64,000 bases of DNA from Clostridia bacterium (GCA_017396845.1 JAFQKQ010000038.1:1-64000); one strand, 5' to 3'. Counted from the first letter of the stretch, positions 17,638-26,469 are shown. Translations and numbers: made by a program. The notes: a model not told the origin generated them from the sequence alone.

Positions 17638-18543
17638 TCAATGATCTCTGTGGGCGACCTGATCTGCGAGGGTGATAAAAAACGCCGCAGAATCCCCAAA
17701 GCATTCCAATGAGGCTTTCGCCTGATTCAGATAATCCTCTACTTTTTTCTTCGCGCCCTCAAGCGTATACATGCTGACAGCCGTCAGCTTTCCGTCGCGC
17801 GCGTCCTTTCCCTTGCTCTTTCCGAAAAGCGTCTGATCGGCAGTGACGTCCAGCACGTCGTCGGACGCCTGGAAAAGAAGCCCGAACGCCACGGCATAAT
17901 CCGTAACTGCCTTAAGCGCAATATCATCCGCCCCGGCCAAGCGCGCGCCTGCGCGCATTGCGCCCACGAACATCGCCATCGTTTTTCCGCGATGAATGTA
18001 TGTGAGCATATCTTCGCCCGTATCGCTCCGCCCTTCCGAGTACAGATCCGCGCACTGCCCGGCGATCATACCGGTAACGCCCGCGCCCTTTGCAATTTCA
18101 CCCATTGCGAGAAGCGCTCGGTCATGGGCGTTTGTAAGCGACAGCGCCTTTTCGATCATCACTTCAAACGCCATATTCAAAAGCCCGTCGCCGGCCAGTA
18201 TCGCCTGGCCTACGCCGAATACAACGTGATTGGTAGGCCGTCCGCGCCTTAAATCGTCGTCGTCCATGCCAGGCAAATCGTCGTGAATCAGCGAATAGGT
18301 ATGAATCATCTCAAGTGCGCAGGCAAAATCGAGCGCATCATCAATATTTCCGCCGAGCATTTCACAGGCTGCCATAAGCATGGCGGGTCTTAACCTTTTT
18401 CCGCCCGCAAGCACGCTGTAGCGCATGGATTCGGACAAAAGATACGGAATCTGATCCTTCTCAAAAACGCCGTGCGCGATTTCGGGAATAATCTCCTGAA
18501 GCCGCTTTTCCGCAATGATCTTATATTCTTTTAAGCTTCTCAT
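17638..18543 (-). CDS. ispA: Geranyl/farnesyl diphosphate synthase (IspA-type)
   Basis: This 301-residue trans-prenyltransferase has the first aspartate-rich motif DDLPGMDDDD (88-97) and a second DD motif in FQASDDVLDV. The GGKRLRP substrate motif is also present. The four-residue insertion in the first motif is typical of bacterial FPP synthase. It makes C15 prenyl diphosphate from IPP and DMAPP. The start overlaps the xseB stop (ATGA), implying translational coupling. Confidence 0.93.
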   Translation of the reverse strand: MRSLKEYKIIAEKRLQEIIPEIAHGVFEKDQIPYLLSESMRYSVLAGGKRLRPAMLMAACEMLGGNIDDALDFACALEMIHTYSLIHDDLPGMDDDDLRRGRPTNHVVFGVGQAILAGDGLLNMAFEVMIEKALSLTNAHDRALLAMGEIAKGAGVTGMIAGQCADLYSEGRSDTGEDMLTYIHRGKTMAMFVGAMRAGARLAGADDIALKAVTDYAVAFGLLFQASDDVLDVTADQTLFGKSKGKDARDGKLTAVSMYTLEGAKKKVEDYLNQAKASLECFGDSAAFFITLADQVAHRDH

Positions 18544-18764
18544 TCCTCAGTTACCTCGCCAGTAATATCCTTATCGCCTGCAAGCGTGATTTCCTTGATT
18601 TTAGCGTCGCCCTCATCCAGCATTGCTCTGAGCGATTTATACATTTCAACGCCGTCCCTGTACGCTTGAAACGATTCCTCCAGAGGCAGGTTTCCGCTTT
18701 CCATACGGTTTACAAGCTTCTCAAGCGCCTCCATGCCCTCTTCAAACGTGAATTTCTTTTTCAT
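18540..18764 (-). CDS. xseB: Exodeoxyribonuclease VII small subunit
   Basis: This 74-residue protein has the family pattern FEEGMEALEKLVNRMESG, followed by LPLEESFQAYRDGV. It forms the small helical subunits of ExoVII with XseA. It overlaps xseA upstream and ispA downstream by four bases each. Confidence 0.93.
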   Translation of the reverse strand: MKKKFTFEEGMEALEKLVNRMESGNLPLEESFQAYRDGVEMYKSLRAMLDEGDAKIKEITLAGDKDITGEVTEE

Positions 18765-19975
18765 TGCTCATCCCTCTTTGAGACATTCTGAACTGCGGCT
18801 CCAACGTCATACCCGTTCATGCGAACTTTGATATCATCGCCCGGCGTAAGCGCCAAAGCATCCGATACGATTCCGCCGTTCTTTTCCACATACGCATACC
18901 CGCGCATGAGCACCCTTTCGGGATTCAGCGCCGTAAGCACCGTATTCAGCCTTTCAAGCGCGTCTTCCGCCCGCCCGGTGTTCCACTTAACGGCGGAAGA
19001 CAGGCGCTGAAGCAAGCCTTCCAGCTTCATTCTCCGGTCGTTTATAATCATTCGCTCCGGATAGCGCATCAGCGGCGAACGCATGACAGCCTCCAGCCGC
19101 ATACGCCGCTGCTTATTCCCCGAAGCCAACGCTCCGGTCAGGCGAAGCGCCAGCCCGTTCAGCGTTCTCTCCCATTCGCGCACATCCGAAACAGCGATTT
19201 CCGCCGCATTTGACGGCGTAGCCGCGCGTACATCCGCTGTAAAATCCGCAATCGTAAAATCAACCTCGTGGCCGACGCACGATATCACGGGAATACGGCT
19301 TCTGTGAATTGCCCGGGCGACAATCTCCTCGTTAAACGCCCACAGATCCTCCATTGACCCTCCGCCGCGCCCGACCAGTATCACATCCGACCGTCCGTCT
19401 CGGTTCAGCATATCAATGGAACGAGCGATTTCGCCCGCCGCCTGAGCGCCTTGAACCGCGCAGGGGCAAATCAATATCTGAATCTTCGGATTTCTGGCGC
19501 GGGCTACGCGCACAATATCGTGAAACGCCGCGCCGACTCTGGATGTGGCAACGCCGATTGTCCTCGGCATCAACGGAATCGGCTTCTTGATCGAAGGATC
19601 AAAAAGCCCTTCGTCCGCAAGCTTCCTTTTGAGCTTTTCAAACGCTTCAAAAAGATTGCCCGCGCCCTCTTTTTTCATTTCCTCCACATACAGCTGATAG
19701 GTTCCGCTGACGGTATACAACCCCGCAGCAGCCGTCACAACGACCTGCTGACCGTCCTCCGGGCGAAAATCGAGCCGCGAGGCCTGCTGGCGGAACATGG
19801 CGCAGGACACGCGGGCGGATGCATCCTTAAGCGTAAAATATATGTGTCCGCTCACATGTCTTTTAAAGCCGGATATTTCCCCTTTTACGAGCACGCGCCT
19901 CAGCATCGCATCACCCGCAAGCTTTAACCGCACATATTCATTCAATTCGCTGACCGACAGCGTCCACTCAGCCAT
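18761..19975 (-). CDS. xseA: Exodeoxyribonuclease VII large subunit
   Basis: This 404-residue protein has an N-terminal OB-fold (about 1-100: VLVKGEISGFKRHVSGHIYF) followed by the catalytic domain with GRGGGSMEDLWAFNEE. A helical C-terminal region follows. ExoVII degrades single-stranded DNA from both ends. It overlaps folD by 8 bases and xseB by 4. Confidence 0.95.
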   Translation of the reverse strand: MAEWTLSVSELNEYVRLKLAGDAMLRRVLVKGEISGFKRHVSGHIYFTLKDASARVSCAMFRQQASRLDFRPEDGQQVVVTAAAGLYTVSGTYQLYVEEMKKEGAGNLFEAFEKLKRKLADEGLFDPSIKKPIPLMPRTIGVATSRVGAAFHDIVRVARARNPKIQILICPCAVQGAQAAGEIARSIDMLNRDGRSDVILVGRGGGSMEDLWAFNEEIVARAIHRSRIPVISCVGHEVDFTIADFTADVRAATPSNAAEIAVSDVREWERTLNGLALRLTGALASGNKQRRMRLEAVMRSPLMRYPERMIINDRRMKLEGLLQRLSSAVKWNTGRAEDALERLNTVLTALNPERVLMRGYAYVEKNGGIVSDALALTPGDDIKVRMNGYDVGAAVQNVSKRDEQ

Positions 19976-20822
19976 ACTGCTTCTCCGCCGCGATCATCGT
20001 ATTATTCATAAGCATCGCAATCGTCATCGGCCCTACGCCGCCGGGAACCGGGGTAATCGCGCCGGCTACCTCCTTGGCGCTTTCAAAATCAACGTCTCCT
20101 GCAATCGTTCCGTCTTCCATTCGATTGATGCCGACGTCAATCACATATGCGCCCTTTTTCAGCATATCGCCCGTAATCGCCCTCGCCCTTCCCATGGCGC
20201 TCACAACGATATCGGCGTTTTGAAGATAGTCTTTCAGATTTTTCGTCTTGGAATGGCAGATCGTCACCGTACAGTTTTCTCTTAGAAGCATCATGGCAAC
20301 GGGTTTCCCTACGATATTGCTTCGTCCGATCACCACCGCGTTCGCGCCGGAAAGCAGTGCGCCCGCCTTTTTCAAAAGATAAATACACCCTGCAGGCGTA
20401 CAGGGCTCAAGATTCGCACCCTTTCTCATAAGCTCGCCCGCGTTCATCGGATGGAAGCCGTCCACGTCCTTATCCTTGGAAACCGCACGGAGCACGTTTT
20501 CTTCGGAAATATGCTTAGGAAGCGGCAGCTGCACAAGTATTCCGTTTACGCTTTTATCTTCGTTAAGCGCATAAATCGTATCGATAATCTCTTTTTCAGA
20601 AACGGAGGACGGAAATTCATAGGAAGCGCTTTCCATGCCGACCCAGCCGCACGCCTTCTTTTTACTGGCTACATACACCTGACTTGCAGGATTGTCGCCC
20701 GCAAGAATCACGGCCAATTTCGGCTTCACGCCCGTATTTATAAAAAATTCATTTGCCCGGCGTTTCACTTCTATGCGCACTTCCCGCGCAATGGCCTTTC
20801 CGTCGATGAGCTGATAAGCCAT
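19968..20822 (-). CDS. folD: Bifunctional methylene-THF dehydrogenase / methenyl-THF cyclohydrolase
   Basis: This 284-residue protein starts at ATG 20822, which overlaps the stop of the upstream gene (TAATG). A longer frame to 21038 lies wholly inside that gene and is rejected. Motifs are the catalytic YVASKKKAC lysine region, ILVQLPLP, GRSNIVGKP (NAD(P) loop) and the PVPGGVGPMT signature near the C-terminus. FolD interconverts methylene- and formyl-THF and feeds the pool used by Fhs at 60148-61815. Confidence 0.97.
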   Translation of the reverse strand: MAYQLIDGKAIAREVRIEVKRRANEFFINTGVKPKLAVILAGDNPASQVYVASKKKACGWVGMESASYEFPSSVSEKEIIDTIYALNEDKSVNGILVQLPLPKHISEENVLRAVSKDKDVDGFHPMNAGELMRKGANLEPCTPAGCIYLLKKAGALLSGANAVVIGRSNIVGKPVAMMLLRENCTVTICHSKTKNLKDYLQNADIVVSAMGRARAITGDMLKKGAYVIDVGINRMEDGTIAGDVDFESAKEVAGAITPVPGGVGPMTIAMLMNNTMIAAEKQYG

Positions 20823-21769
20823 TAACGAATTCCTCCCAGCATCTCTTCTCCCAAAAGCGCTACGCCCGCGGCGTTGTCGCCGGACAGCTCGGGCTTTGCC
20901 CATGAAACGCGCATTTTCAGCCCAAGTTTTTTCAGTCTCAAAGGAAGAAGCGTTCTCAAATACATACTCGACGCCACACCGCCCGCCAAAAGCGCCTGAT
21001 TTACACCTGTCTTTTCGTGCGCATCCTGTAAAAGCCACGCAATCGCGCGCGCAAGGTAGCTGTATACCTCTGCGGCGATATCCTCTTTACGCATATCGCC
21101 CTTGTCAATCACGCGCATCGCCTGCGCCTCCGCGCCCGAAAACGAGCAATGCCCGTCCTTATGCGAAAGCGGGAAAAGGCTCTTTGCCTGACCCTTCACT
21201 GCAAGCGCTTCCATATGCGGCCCCGCCGGAAAATCCAGTCCGAGCTTAACGCCTACTCTGTCCACAAACTGCCCGGCATGCAGATCGTTTGATCCGCCGA
21301 TCAGTTGTATTTCAAGCTTATCGTTTACAACAAGAGTCTCCGTAGTGCCGCCGGATAAGTGCATGGCGATAAAAGGACCTTCATGAATTCCGGAATCCAC
21401 CATCGCCGCACGGACATGGCCTCTTTGGTGACTGGCTGCAAAAAACGGAACCTGAAGCGCGGAAGCAATGCTTCGCCCCACTGCTTCGCCCACCAGGAAT
21501 ACAGGCATATATGAGCCGTCCACATCCCTCGGGCGCGTGCTTGCGCAAACGGCGGCAATCTCGATTCCCTCCGTTTGCTTCATAAGCTTTTCCATCAAAA
21601 GATGAATCGCCGTCGTATGCTGAAACATGCCGTCCGACTGGCGAAGTCCCCGCTTACCGTTTTCCACGGTCAAAAGCTTTCTTTCAGAAGCAAGCACACG
21701 CCCGTCGCCTGCGAGGGCGACGGACGTGGTATAACAGCTGGTATCAATGCCGAGAACACATTTCATCAT
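20822..21769 (-). CDS. Kae1/TsaD-like protein (peptidase M22 family), probable TsaD paralogue
   Basis: This 315-residue ASKHA-fold protein has IDTSCYTTSVAL at the N-terminus, the metal-binding pair H114/H118 (HQRGH), a SGGTTE phosphate loop and a late SGDNAAG motif. TsaD makes the threonylcarbamoyl-adenosine tRNA modification. This copy is shorter, and the segment before the metal site (STRPRDVDGSYMP) replaces the usual glycine-rich TsaD stretch. It may therefore be the clostridial paralogue rather than TsaD itself. No TsaB, TsaE or TsaC is near. It overlaps nusB (ATGA). Confidence 0.75.
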   Translation of the reverse strand: MMKCVLGIDTSCYTTSVALAGDGRVLASERKLLTVENGKRGLRQSDGMFQHTTAIHLLMEKLMKQTEGIEIAAVCASTRPRDVDGSYMPVFLVGEAVGRSIASALQVPFFAASHQRGHVRAAMVDSGIHEGPFIAMHLSGGTTETLVVNDKLEIQLIGGSNDLHAGQFVDRVGVKLGLDFPAGPHMEALAVKGQAKSLFPLSHKDGHCSFSGAEAQAMRVIDKGDMRKEDIAAEVYSYLARAIAWLLQDAHEKTGVNQALLAGGVASSMYLRTLLPLRLKKLGLKMRVSWAKPELSGDNAAGVALLGEEMLGGIR

Positions 21770-22164
21770 GCCTTCTCGCCTCTCATAATGCTTCCGAGAA
21801 CGCCGTTGATAAACGTGCCTGCCTTTTCGGTAGAGAACGTATTGGCGATTTCCACCGCCTCGTTAATGCCAATGCCATGCGGAAGATTCTCATACAGCAT
21901 CTCGTATGCCGCCACTCGCAGTATGGAAAGATCCACGCGCGTAATGCGGTCGATCGTCCATCCGATCGCGTATTTGGCAATCTTTTCATCAATCGCCTGA
22001 ACATTGTTCTTTACGCCCTCGACAAGCTGATCCACATATCCGGCTTCGCTTTCATCGGGCTGAATCTCCAGCATACCGAGCTTCGTATCTTCGCCGCCAT
22101 CGCCGCCCATTTCCCATTCATAAACGAGCTGCATGGCTCTTACGCGTGCATCTGATCGTTTCAT
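21766..22164 (-). CDS. nusB: Transcription antitermination factor NusB
   Basis: This 132-residue all-helical protein has the N-terminal RSDARVRAMQLVYEWE block and the C-terminal ILRVAAYEML and GIGINEAVEIANTFS motifs. NusB with NusE binds boxA RNA in rRNA antitermination. Its place between Asp23/AmaP and folD is conserved in Firmicutes. Confidence 0.95.
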   Translation of the reverse strand: MKRSDARVRAMQLVYEWEMGGDGGEDTKLGMLEIQPDESEAGYVDQLVEGVKNNVQAIDEKIAKYAIGWTIDRITRVDLSILRVAAYEMLYENLPHGIGINEAVEIANTFSTEKAGTFINGVLGSIMRGEKA

Positions 22165-22211
22165 AGTTAAGCGTCCATCCCCGTTATTGTTATTTGTGTA
22201 AAAGGAACGCT

Positions 22212-23180
22212 TTATTCCTGTTCCTTCTCCTCGCCGAACTCAAGCTCCGCTTCCTCTGTCACAAAGCTCGTCCATACTTCAGGCTCGCTCTTTTTCGGAA
22301 TCTCTTCAAATACGTCTTCCGTCAAAGCTTCCTTTTCGTCCTCAGCTTCTTCGATCTCGTTTTCAGCAGCGCCGGAAACCTCTTCGATTTCTTCGGCTTC
22401 TTCCGGAGCCGCTTCTTCATCTGCGGGCGCTTCGGCTTCGATCACAGGCGCTTCGGCTGCAATTTCTTCTTCCGGAATCTCTTCGGTTTCAAAGGTTTCT
22501 TCAATAGCTTCCTCAGAAACGATCGCTTCCGCTTCCGTCTCTTCGGTATTCTCTGCGGTCTCTTCTTCCTTTACTTCCTCTTCCGCCTTTGCTTCTTCCT
22601 TACTGGGCTTTGCATAGGGCGGAACTACGGTGCCTTCGGGTATTTTGATGCTGGAAATCTTCACGTCTACAGAGCTCAATTCAATTCCGTTGATCTCAAT
22701 CAGCTGAGTTCTTACGCGATTCTGCATTTCCTTTGTGACAAAGGGAATGTCGATGGTGGATTCTACAGCGATATCGATCAGAACATCCAGCCGCTTATCA
22801 TGGTAGCCCGTCGTTACCTTGATATCGGAAACGCCCTCGGGATCGCCGATGGTTCCCTTTACCAGCTCATCCAGCGTTTCCTGTGCGACCAGAACAACGT
22901 CGTCCTTGGTGCCCTTAAGCGTAATCACGCGCACCTTTTTCACATCGCCGTTATGAAGGCCGATCAGGAATGCCTGCACGCAGATCAACGCAATGGCCGC
23001 CAGAAGAATCAGAATAACGATCAGGACGATGATTCTGAAACCGCCTGCGCCGACAACAAGGCTGTTCAAAACACCGAAGCTATCGATTCCGAAGGTTTCA
23101 AGCGCCGCGAAAATCCCGGCAATCACGCCCAGAACCGCAAGCACCATGATCGATATGCGATTAGAAAGCTTCATTTTCAT
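22212..23180 (-). CDS. amaP: AmaP-like alkaline-shock membrane anchor with long acidic tail
   Basis: This 322-residue protein has two N-terminal transmembrane segments (about 9-29 and 48-70). An Asp23-related region (about 75-170) contains LDVLIDIAVE and a VDVKISSIKIP strand. Residues from about 185 onward are almost entirely glutamate, alanine and other acidic or small residues, far longer than usual AmaP. AmaP tethers Asp23 to the membrane in Staphylococcus. It lies 3 bases downstream of the Asp23 gene. The acidic tail is probably disordered and cytoplasmic. Confidence 0.8.
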   Translation of the reverse strand: MKMKLSNRISIMVLAVLGVIAGIFAALETFGIDSFGVLNSLVVGAGGFRIIVLIVILILLAAIALICVQAFLIGLHNGDVKKVRVITLKGTKDDVVLVAQETLDELVKGTIGDPEGVSDIKVTTGYHDKRLDVLIDIAVESTIDIPFVTKEMQNRVRTQLIEINGIELSSVDVKISSIKIPEGTVVPPYAKPSKEEAKAEEEVKEEETAENTEETEAEAIVSEEAIEETFETEEIPEEEIAAEAPVIEAEAPADEEAAPEEAEEIEEVSGAAENEIEEAEDEKEALTEDVFEEIPKKSEPEVWTSFVTEEAELEFGEEKEQE

Positions 23181-23183
23181 ACA

Positions 23184-23831
23184 TTACACCTCATTTTCAC
23201 CATTCGTATTGCCGCATACGGGGTTGTCGCCTTCTTTAAGCTCCTCCTCCGTAAGAACCACATCTTCAAGCTCCAGAACAAACTCTTCGTCGTCCGCTTC
23301 GCCCTCTGCTTCGATCTTCTCTTCCTTCGGCTCTTCCGGCTTCTCAGCCTTTTCAGCGGGCGCTTCTACGCGCGCGGGCTCCGAACGCTTTTCAAGCAGT
23401 TCCCTCTGCTGCATTTCCAGCTCCGCCACTGCACGGTTCTCCCTTTCAAAGCTTACGCCGGAAACGTGCACGTCTACATTCTTTACCGTCATGCCCGTCA
23501 TGGTCTCGATGGCCTTTTTCACGTTCTCCTGAATCTCTTCGGCGACCTCGGGAACGGGCGAGCCGTATTCAACGATGATGGTAACGTCTACCGAAACCTC
23601 ATTGTCGGATACCTCTACTTTAATTCCGCGGGTGAGATTTCTGGAATTACTCTGTCCCTTACGGCTGAAGATGTCCGCAAAGGTACCGCTGCCTCCGTTT
23701 ACAGTGTTGGCAACGCCCTCTACCTCGGTTACGGCGAGACCGGCAATCGTCGCCACTACATCCGAAGCAAAATATACCATACCATTAGAATTTGCATCCA
23801 GCCTTACGTCGGAAGTATTATTTTCAGCCAT
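23184..23831 (-). CDS. Asp23/Gls24 family envelope stress protein
   Basis: This 215-residue protein has an Asp23 domain (about 10-115) with VYFASDVVATIAGLAVTEVEGVA and the VSVDVTIIVEYG strand. (The first motif spans residues from about 19; both are typical of the family.) A glutamate-rich C-terminal extension (about 140-215) is unusual. The N-terminus also has MAENNTSDVRLD. It starts after AAGGAGGAAGG and has a consensus-like promoter at 23894-23922. Asp23 proteins form membrane-associated assemblies with AmaP in cell-envelope stress. Confidence 0.88.
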   Translation of the reverse strand: MAENNTSDVRLDANSNGMVYFASDVVATIAGLAVTEVEGVANTVNGGSGTFADIFSRKGQSNSRNLTRGIKVEVSDNEVSVDVTIIVEYGSPVPEVAEEIQENVKKAIETMTGMTVKNVDVHVSGVSFERENRAVAELEMQQRELLEKRSEPARVEAPAEKAEKPEEPKEEKIEAEGEADDEEFVLELEDVVLTEEELKEGDNPVCGNTNGENEV

Positions 23832-23893
23832 AAGCCTTCCTCCTTAAAAACGGTTTTTCCGCGGGCCTCATATCTATGACCCTCCACTTTATG

Positions 23894-23922
23894 ATTATAC
23901 CAGACTTTCTCCCAAAACGCAA
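23894..23922 (-). promoter_or_regulatory. Promoter of asp23-amaP (and downstream genes)
   Basis: TTGCGT (23922-23917), 17 bases and TATAAT (23899-23894) on the minus strand. It lies in the gap after spoIIIAH, so the housekeeping cluster can be expressed without the sporulation operon. Confidence 0.7.
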
Positions 23923-23926
23923 ACAT

Positions 23927-24442
23927 TTATTCCCAACTTGCGCCCGCCGCCATGATTTTTACGTTTCCGCCCGAAAATCCCGTTTCCCGCATCACAAGTT
24001 CCATGATCTGTGCGCTCTCCTTCTGCGTAAGCGCCTCCATGCCGATCACCACATTCACGGAATTTGCGCTCACCGTTACGGCGTTTTGAGTAAACCCCCG
24101 AAGCGCCAGCACGCCTTCAATCGCCGTTTCCGCCTCCATATACCTTGATATGTCAATCAAAAGCCGTCTGGCTTCATTTCTTATGTCCTCGTTTGCACTC
24201 TCATCGTTGATTACGGCGTTCAGCTGAAGCACCTCCAGCCTTCTCACTTCCTCCCGCTCCCTGTGAAACGCTTCGATCGGATTATCATATTCTTTCGGAT
24301 TTTCATATTCCTTCTCATTATAGGAAATCGTTTCAACGCTTCTGAAAGGCGCATATTTTAAAGTGCCAACCGAATACAGCAATGCGCACGCAACAACCAA
24401 AGCGCAAAAGCAGCCGGACAGCGCCTCAGCGATCCTTTTCAT
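23927..24442 (-). CDS. spoIIIAH: Stage III sporulation protein AH
   Basis: This 171-residue protein has one N-terminal transmembrane segment (about 7-28), a charged stalk and a C-terminal ring-building domain with GFTQNAVTVSANSVNVVI. SpoIIIAH in the mother cell meets SpoIIQ from the forespore to form the feeding-tube channel. It overlaps spoIIIAG by 17 bases. It is shorter than the Bacillus protein. Confidence 0.88.
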   Translation of the reverse strand: MKRIAEALSGCFCALVVACALLYSVGTLKYAPFRSVETISYNEKEYENPKEYDNPIEAFHREREEVRRLEVLQLNAVINDESANEDIRNEARRLLIDISRYMEAETAIEGVLALRGFTQNAVTVSANSVNVVIGMEALTQKESAQIMELVMRETGFSGGNVKIMAAGASWE

Positions 24443-24794
24443 TCACCCATTCCTCCATCTGATACACATTGATCCGCGCATTTTCAATTCCTAGCGCAGT
24501 TTTTGCCGCATTTAGAAGGCTGAGTCTTACGCCGATATCTTCTGCGCCCTCAGCTACAATCAATACGCCCTGTATTTCCTCTTCCGATTCATTTACCATA
24601 ACCGCCACTTTTCCCGCACCGTCAATATTGGAAAGCACGCGAGCAAGCCTCTCTTCAAGCGCTGTGCTTCCGCCTTCATCATTCTTTTCATCCGGATGAA
24701 TAAAGAACAACAGCGCAGACAGCACCAGAACAGCAATCACAAACGTCTTTACGTTTGCTGCGCGATGAAGGCCCAATCGAAACAAAGCCGTCAT
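24426..24794 (-). CDS. spoIIIAG: Stage III sporulation protein AG
   Basis: This 122-residue protein has one transmembrane helix (about 16-33) and a ring-building domain including LSNIDGAGKVAVMVN and a C-terminal AAKTALGIENARINVY segment. SpoIIIAG forms a large ring in the SpoIIIA-SpoIIQ channel. It is much shorter than the roughly 230-residue Bacillus protein. It is translationally coupled to the small upstream gene (ATGA). Confidence 0.85.
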   Translation of the reverse strand: MTALFRLGLHRAANVKTFVIAVLVLSALLFFIHPDEKNDEGGSTALEERLARVLSNIDGAGKVAVMVNESEEEIQGVLIVAEGAEDIGVRLSLLNAAKTALGIENARINVYQMEEWVNEKDR

Positions 24795-24967
24795 AGCCCC
24801 TCCGATGCAAACAAAAGCCGCAGCGCATCTGTCATAATACCAATCACCGCCTTAATACCGATCAGCCCAAGTATCATCCTCGCGCCGCCTAAACGCTTTC
24901 CATCCCCAAGCAGCGCCGAAATCAATCCGGAAATAAGCGCAAGACCTAAAAGCGCCTGAATTTCCAT
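24791..24967 (-). CDS. spoIIIAF: Short membrane protein in the spoIIIAF position
   Basis: A 58-residue frame starts at ATG 24967 (MEIQALLGLALISGL) and ends at 24791, overlapping the spoIIIAG start. It has two hydrophobic helices (about 5-20 and 31-47) joined by a charged GDGKRLGG turn. This matches the two-helix N-terminal membrane part of SpoIIIAF, but the soluble ring domain of about 140 residues is absent. The AGGAGG site overlaps the spoIIIAE stop codon and lies only two bases from the ATG. The tight packing and coupling argue that it is a real gene. Assignment is by position and topology only. Confidence 0.65.
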   Translation of the reverse strand: MEIQALLGLALISGLISALLGDGKRLGGARMILGLIGIKAVIGIMTDALRLLFASEGL

Positions 24968-24973
24968 CCCCTC

Positions 24974-26086
24974 CTAACCCAGCGCCCGTTCGCCAAGACC
25001 GATCGTCGCGCCGATCAATATAAATATCACGCCCGCACCCGCAGCCGTGACCGCCGCAAGCGATGAAAATGCGCCCGAAAACACATCCGCAGCAGACAGT
25101 ATATCGTCGTCTACATAAACCTCTGAAACCGCGGAAATGAGCTTTAACGCGGCATAGGATACAAAAGATGCGGCAAACGGCGGAAAAGCGATAGAAAAAA
25201 GCGCCGTAAGCCCCGTAACGCCCGCTGCGCTTCTAACGAGCTTCGCACTCGCCTGTATCGATTCCATCGTGCCCGCGATCTCGCCGCCGACGATAGGAAT
25301 CATGCTGTCCGCCGCATACTTCGCGCTTTTGATCATCACTCCGTCATACGCGCCCGCAATCAGTCCGCCGGTCGACATCAGCGCAATATATGCCCCGAGC
25401 ATCGCGCCCAGAAGCCATTTTTGAAACGATTTCACAAACGCAGTCAGCCTTTTAAGCGGCATATATCCCATACCGCTTACGGCAGACAAAAGCGCGTATA
25501 CGCCGGTAAGCCTGAGCCCTGCATTTGTGAGCAGATGCGATATCAGCCTTGACGCAAGCGCGCCCATCGGCGTAATCAAGGACGCCATTCGTGTTTTGCC
25601 GGTCAGCGCGGCCAGCGAAACCAGCACGGGCGTGAGCGCATCCGAAAGAGACGATATCGCGCCGAGCGATTTCTCCGAAAGCGCATACGCCTCCAAAAAC
25701 ATGCGCATCAGCGAAAGCAAAAGCATCAGCCGAATGGCAAAATGGGCGCCGGTTCCCTTCGATAAACCTCCGTCCGGCATGAGCGCCTGAAATATGCCGA
25801 CCAGCAAAAGCGAAAGCGCAAGCACCGAAAAAGCGGAGGCTGTATTTTTTATGCTGAGAAACGCCGCATCCTTCATCCGCGCCTTAATGCCCGAGACGAG
25901 TATTTCGGCGTCGCCCGATAAAAGGAAAGAAAATATCTCCCCCGCATCCATGTCCGCGCCCGCATGGTCAAGTGCATCCTGCACTCCCGATAAATCCACA
26001 TCATCTCCGAGCGCTATTTCTTCTTCATTCAGCGCCGAATCCGACAATATGAGAAGCATCAGAATCAGCGTAAGCACGCGTTTCAT
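24974..26086 (-). CDS. spoIIIAE: Stage III sporulation protein AE
   Basis: This 370-residue polytopic protein starts with a signal-like segment. A short extracytoplasmic region is followed by a hydrophobic domain with many helices (about 85-365), including the GEIAGTMESIQASAKLVRSA stretch typical of SpoIIIAE. It forms part of the SpoIIIA export apparatus in the mother-cell membrane. It overlaps spoIIIAD (ATGA). Confidence 0.92.
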   Translation of the reverse strand: MKRVLTLILMLLILSDSALNEEEIALGDDVDLSGVQDALDHAGADMDAGEIFSFLLSGDAEILVSGIKARMKDAAFLSIKNTASAFSVLALSLLLVGIFQALMPDGGLSKGTGAHFAIRLMLLLSLMRMFLEAYALSEKSLGAISSLSDALTPVLVSLAALTGKTRMASLITPMGALASRLISHLLTNAGLRLTGVYALLSAVSGMGYMPLKRLTAFVKSFQKWLLGAMLGAYIALMSTGGLIAGAYDGVMIKSAKYAADSMIPIVGGEIAGTMESIQASAKLVRSAAGVTGLTALFSIAFPPFAASFVSYAALKLISAVSEVYVDDDILSAADVFSGAFSSLAAVTAAGAGVIFILIGATIGLGERALG

Positions 26087-26466
26087 ACAGGAAACTCCAA
26101 TACCATATTCATAAGCTCCAGCGCAAACGGCGCTGCCAGCGCAAAAAGCGAAACCCGCAAACCGAATTCGATTCTCTGCGCAAGCGCGCCCTCACCCGCA
26201 TCCCTGCAGATCTGACAGGCATATTCTCCGATCAGCGAAAGTCCGCATGCGCGGAGAATCAGCCGAAGATCGTCCCGTTCCGCAATCGTTCGATTCAATA
26301 AGCTTCTTATACTTCCAAACGCGCTTTCCAGCTCACCGAGCGCCATCAGACAGGCGGTGAGTCCTGCCACAAGCCCCGCCGCCATGGCGATTTCCGGGCG
26401 TTCGACGCGCAGAAACACGCATATCAGCGCCGCAAGCACGCATAGTACGGCAATTCTGACAGCCAT
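26083..26466 (-). CDS. spoIIIAD: Stage III sporulation protein AD
   Basis: This 127-residue membrane protein has four hydrophobic segments and the conserved LILRACGLSLIGEYACQICRD region followed by a C-terminal helix. It belongs to the SpoIIIA complex. It follows spoIIIAC by 3 bases. Confidence 0.92.
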   Translation of the reverse strand: MAVRIAVLCVLAALICVFLRVERPEIAMAAGLVAGLTACLMALGELESAFGSIRSLLNRTIAERDDLRLILRACGLSLIGEYACQICRDAGEGALAQRIEFGLRVSLFALAAPFALELMNMVLEFPV

Positions 26467-26469
26467 AGA

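Noticed and set aside
20823..21038. 72-codon N-terminal extension of FolD
   Set aside because: It overlaps the TsaD-like gene in another frame; normal FolD length is reached from ATG 20822.
22194..23879. 561-codon plus-strand frame rich in Phe and Leu
   Set aside because: It is the antisense image of the acidic, GAA/GAG-rich Asp23 and AmaP genes.
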